A stretch of DNA of 9,146 nt from Opitutales bacterium (GTDB lineage Bacteria > Verrucomicrobiota > Verrucomicrobiia > Opitutales > Oceanipulchritudinaceae), in contig SKLD01000187.1 in assembly GCA_007123395.1 (NCBI GenBank), forward strand, positions 1 to 9,146, written 5' to 3'. The position numbers were made by a program, and so were the translations under genes. Position 1 is the first letter of the stretch. The number at the start of each line of letters is the position of its first letter. The notes under the pieces were generated by a model. The model saw only the letters and a program-made list of their open reading frames with translations, was not told the origin of the DNA and made no database searches. This document shows positions 7,116 through 9,146 of the stretch, one piece after another.

Positions 7116-8288
7116 ATGCTGCCCCGTCAATTGGAATCTGTCTTGCGCGAACGGTTGACCCGCGTCCCGGTCGTTGTGCTGCTCGGCTCACGCCAAGTTG
7201 GAAAAACCACGCTGGCGAGAAGTCTGCGGATTGAAAAGCCCGTCCACTATCTGGACCTGGAGCGTCCGTCGGACATCGCGAAGCTTAGCGATCCAGAGCT
7301 TTACCTTGGCGGGTTTGCGGGGCAACTGGTCATTCTCGATGAGATTCAACGTCTGCCCGGTCTGTTTCCGGTCTTGCGCAGCCTCATTGACGAACGCCGC
7401 CGGGGCGGAGAACGGTCGGCGCATTTTCTGCTCCTCGGCTCGGCGTCGCCGGATCTCCTCCAGCAGTCGGCGGAGACTCTCGCCGGACGCATCAGCTATC
7501 TCGAATTGTCCCCCCTCACCCTCACCGAGCTGGAAGCGACCGAGGAAACAATGAACCGCCACTGGCTTCGGGGAGGCTACCCGGACGCTTACCTTGCCGA
7601 GAGCGATACGGTTTCCCAAGAATGGTGCGATGACTTCATCACCAGCTACGTTGAACGCTACTTGCCCCTGCTCGGCGTTGCTTCCAGCCCGCTCCTTCTC
7701 CGCCGCCTGTGTAGCATGCTCGCCCACCAGCAAGGATGCATGCTTAACGTCAGCCGACTCTCCGCCTCTCTCGGCATCGACGGAAAAACCACTCGCCACT
7801 ACATCGACCTGCTTGAAGGTCTCTATCTGCTGCGCTCCGTTCCCGCTTACCCGACCAACGCCGGCAAGCGCCTTATCAAATCGCCGAAAACCTATTGGCG
7901 TGACAGCGGACTGCTCCACACCCTTGCGGGTATTCAAGATCTCGAGGGCCTTCTCGGCCACCCCCTCTGCGGGCAGTCATGGGAAGGCTATTGCCTTGAG
8001 CAGATTATCACGCACCTGCCGAGGACCGCTTCCATCAGCCACTACCGTACCCAAGCGGGCGCGGAACTCGACCTCGTCATTGAAGAGCCCGGCGGGAAGA
8101 TCACGGCGGTGGAAATCAAACGCAGTCTCTCCCCCGCCGTTTCCCGCGGGTACACCGAAAGCTGCGCCACCCTTGGTGCGGCGCACGGCTACTATGTCAT
8201 TCCCCATGGAGATGCCTACCCACTCAACCGCAACACTACCGCCATCAGCCTGACCGAGTTCCTTTCCATGCTCGACTCGCCTTCCTGA
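7116..8288 (+). CDS. AAA_14/DUF4143 family ATPase
   Basis: This 390-residue protein belongs to the widespread ATP-binding family that combines an AAA_14 ATPase with a C-terminal DUF4143 region. Walker A is GSRQVGKTT (24-32), Walker B LVILDEIQRLP (71-81), and a sensor-1-like strand LLLGSAS lies at 105-111. A winged-helix-like stretch follows at about 195-245 (LSASLGIDGKTTRHYIDLLE). The C-terminal part (about 308-338) has a PD-(D/E)XK-type nuclease-fold signature: RTQAGAELDL with D319, then AVEIKRS with E333 and K335. Length is normal for the family, whose cellular role is not established. The start is the ATG at 7116-7118, giving the usual MLPRQLESVL opening; a TTG two codons upstream (7110) is a less likely start. 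No Shine-Dalgarno is visible. The gene is monocistronic-looking, has its own control region, and sits between two 19-bp direct repeats, suggesting acquisition as a unit. Confidence 0.88.
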   Translation: MLPRQLESVLRERLTRVPVVVLLGSRQVGKTTLARSLRIEKPVHYLDLERPSDIAKLSDPELYLGGFAGQLVILDEIQRLPGLFPVLRSLIDERRRGGERSAHFLLLGSASPDLLQQSAETLAGRISYLELSPLTLTELEATEETMNRHWLRGGYPDAYLAESDTVSQEWCDDFITSYVERYLPLLGVASSPLLLRRLCSMLAHQQGCMLNVSRLSASLGIDGKTTRHYIDLLEGLYLLRSVPAYPTNAGKRLIKSPKTYWRDSGLLHTLAGIQDLEGLLGHPLCGQSWEGYCLEQIITHLPRTASISHYRTQAGAELDLVIEEPGGKITAVEIKRSLSPAVSRGYTESCATLGAAHGYYVIPHGDAYPLNRNTTAISLTEFLSMLDSPS

Positions 8289-8307
8289 TTTCCGATAATA
8301 CCTAACG

Positions 8308-8326
8308 CCAGACCACCCTTTCAGCA
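8308..8326 (+). repeat. 19-bp direct repeat, right copy
   Basis: This is identical to 6970-6988 and begins 19 bases after the ATPase stop codon. Just downstream the motif partly repeats itself (TTTCAGCA followed by TTTCAGCT at 8319-8334), so the copy may be the edge of a longer dispersed element. Confidence 0.85.
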
Positions 8327-8567
8327 TTTCAGCTTTTACCGGCGCGGATGCGGAGGAAAACGGCGTCACGGGTGACGAAGCGAATACGGGCGCGGTAGAG
8401 ATCGCGGTGCCCGCCGTGCCTCGAGTGATAGGCGCGGAGTTACGTCAACTCGCCTTGACTCCCGCACCGACCGAAATCTTTGATGCGGGCCCTTGCGCTT
8501 GCCGGGTCCATCCGACACTGCAAGCCCCGACCCGAATACGCAGACGCCTTTGAAAGCCATTCAGCCC
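8327..8567. other. Structured intergenic DNA, possible dispersed-repeat element
   Basis: I see no convincing gene here. It contains a 14-bp inverted repeat (8364-8377) and a GAGTT/AACTC hairpin (8437-8441 and 8447-8451, loop 5). The minus strand carries a short open stretch without a start that reads HRDLYRARIRFVTRDAVFLR and stops next to the right 19-bp repeat. It is flanked by a TAA a few codons upstream, so it cannot be a gene as it stands. I suspect an intergenic repeat family of this genome or a remnant; only a genome-wide search would tell. Confidence 0.35.
8364..8377. repeat. Short inverted repeat CGTCAC-gg-GTGACG
   Basis: Six-base perfect arms are separated by two bases. The two-base loop is too tight for a full RNA hairpin, so as structure it would be a 5-bp stem with a 4-base loop; as DNA it could be a protein site. 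There is no T-run after it, so it is not a terminator. It sits within the suspected repeat element. Confidence 0.4.
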
Positions 8568-8894
8568 ATGAAACTTACCCTTATTCGCCACGCCCAGTCG
8601 ATGGGCAACTCCACCGGAAATTATTCACTTCTCGAATCGGACTCTTTGTCCGAAATCGGCCGTCAACAAGCCGTTGATCTGTCCCGCGCGCTGGAGGGGG
8701 AGCCCTTCGACAAAATCATCGTCAGCCCGCTGATTCGCGCCCTGGAGACGCTCGCACCCTATTTGGAGGCAACCGGTCAGCAGGCTGAAATTTGGCCGGA
8801 AATCGCGGAAATGCGCTGGCATATTCACTTTCTGAACCGCCTGCCCGATCCACCGTCGCCGAATTTTTTAAAGACGGTGGTTTCGCATGAGTGA
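8568..8894 (+). CDS. Histidine phosphatase (phosphoglycerate mutase-like) family protein, C-terminally truncated, likely non-functional
   Basis: The 108-residue product starts MKLTLIRHAQSMGN, the phosphohistidine loop of the family, with R7 and H8 (the nucleophile). It continues with SLSEIGRQQAVDLSRAL and SPLIRALETLAPYL (R57 of the phosphate pocket), then EIWPEIAE, where E81 may sit near the acid position. Members are normally about 180-230 residues and have a second catalytic His in a C-terminal 'V.H' strand. Here the recognisable sequence ends at about residue 82, and the last 26 residues (WHIHFLNRLPDPPSPNFLKT...) do not look like the family and are encoded partly by a hairpin. The second His half is missing, so activity is unlikely. 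The open frame extends upstream to 8493, but the ATG at 8568 gives the exact family start. The upstream GAAAG at 8552-8556 is at most a weak ribosome binding site. Confidence 0.75.
   Translation: MKLTLIRHAQSMGNSTGNYSLLESDSLSEIGRQQAVDLSRALEGEPFDKIIVSPLIRALETLAPYLEATGQQAEIWPEIAEMRWHIHFLNRLPDPPSPNFLKTVVSHE
8850..8880 (+). terminator. Hairpin with 8-bp perfect stem in the 3' end of the truncated phosphatase frame
   Basis: CCACCGTC (8850-8857) pairs perfectly with GACGGTGG (8873-8880) across a 15-base AT-rich loop. Only TTT follows, so as a rho-independent terminator it is weak; it may instead be an mRNA-stabilising hairpin or repeat end. Its position inside the open frame suggests that the frame's last codons are not genuine coding sequence. 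Confidence 0.35.
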
Positions 8895-8909
8895 GGGGAT
8901 GAAGAAATC

Positions 8910-8932
8910 ATCCGGATTGCACGGATCTTTTT
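8910..8932 (+). terminator. Candidate small rho-independent terminator
   Basis: ATCCG (8910-8914) and CGGAT (8922-8926) form a 5-bp stem with a 7-base loop, followed by C and five T (8928-8932). The stem is short for G+C-rich DNA. It lies 16 bases after the truncated phosphatase stop and 73 bases before the next ATG, a sensible place to end transcription. Confidence 0.35.
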
Positions 8933-9005
8933 CATCGCCACCGTTTCACCTGAGCAAACTTGGGGCAGCGCGGAAAATTTCCATCAACCCCAAAAAACAG
9001 AAACC

Positions 9006-9146
9006 ATGAGTAGATCTACCGCTTATCCCACCGCTTATTCCGGTGTTGTTCCCTCGCTTGCCCAGGTCGCCGACCTCGGACCGCCCCGCTCTGAGATCGG
9101 CATTGGGTGTTTGATGCCATGGGCGGGAGCCCTGTATGTGCTGAAT
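9006..9146 (+). CDS. Unrecognised protein, first 47 codons (runs off the right edge)
   Basis: The ATG at 9006-9008 opens a frame that stays open to the window end. It begins MSRSTAYPTAYSGVVPSLAQ and continues VADLGPPRSEIGIGCLMPWA, then GALYVLN. There is no signal peptide or membrane segment in this part. The R-S-E-x-G-I-G-x-L-M-P-W-A-G-x-L-Y-V pattern looks like a conserved protein N-terminus of the kind that opens a beta-propeller or large uncharacterised protein in Verrucomicrobiota, but I cannot name the family. A short in-frame repeat (ACCGCTTAT at 9018-9026 and 9030-9038) encodes two T-A-Y units. The preceding CCCCAAAAAACAGAAACC is A-rich with no Shine-Dalgarno. The codon pattern and recognisable motif support a real gene; it is probably transcribed on its own, given the possible terminator upstream. 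Confidence 0.6.
   Translation, partial: MSRSTAYPTAYSGVVPSLAQVADLGPPRSEIGIGCLMPWAGALYVLN

Noticed and set aside
6970..8326. A transposon or IS carrying the ATPase
   Set aside because: The 19-bp repeats are direct, no terminal inverted repeats were found, and the ATPase is not a transposase.
8366..8560. 64-codon minus-strand open frame
   Set aside because: It has no motif, is Arg/Ser/Pro-rich, and overlaps suspected non-coding repeat DNA.
1..9146. CRISPR array, tRNA or rRNA genes
   Set aside because: No regularly spaced repeats and no tRNA-like or rRNA-like stretches were seen.

Overview
The window is G+C-rich, densely coding DNA that looks like a Verrucomicrobiota chromosome, most likely Opitutaceae. 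This is inference from gene content, with no database search. The pointers are a very large exported protein with autotransporter-type beta-strand repeats, PKD-like domains and a C-terminal GDGLPNFVAFALDRDP-type module; a lamin-tail-like remnant; an AAA_14/DUF4143 ATPase; and weak or absent Shine-Dalgarno sequences.

Left part (1-2503, minus strand): a translationally coupled pair. The first gene encodes a partner protein like mycobacterial Rv0862c. Its stop overlaps the start of an XPB/Ssl2-type DNA helicase, which runs off the left edge just past Walker A. The two proteins appear to share a related domain, at the C-terminus of the partner and the N-terminus of the helicase. Their expected role is DNA repair or remodelling.

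Centre (2669-6754, plus strand, divergent from the pair): one 1361-residue exported, multi-domain, probably surface or extracellular protein of unknown ligand. Its signal peptide also fits a lipobox.

Right part (6755-9146): a rearranged strip. It begins with a 68-codon lamin-tail-like remnant out of frame with the big gene. The remnant loses its family pattern about 14 bp before the first of two identical 19-bp direct repeats (6970-6988 and 8308-8326). Between the repeats lies an ATPase gene (7116-8288) with its own AT-rich control region: a TTGACA box and a perfect 14-bp palindrome. After the second repeat come about 240 bp of structured, apparently non-coding DNA, a histidine phosphatase gene that keeps its N-terminal catalytic motif but has lost its C-terminal half, two hairpins, and the first 47 codons of an unrecognised gene.

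I see no complete novel system. The most interesting signals are the repeat-bounded ATPase cassette lying between two gene remnants, and the helicase/partner pair with apparently duplicated domains.
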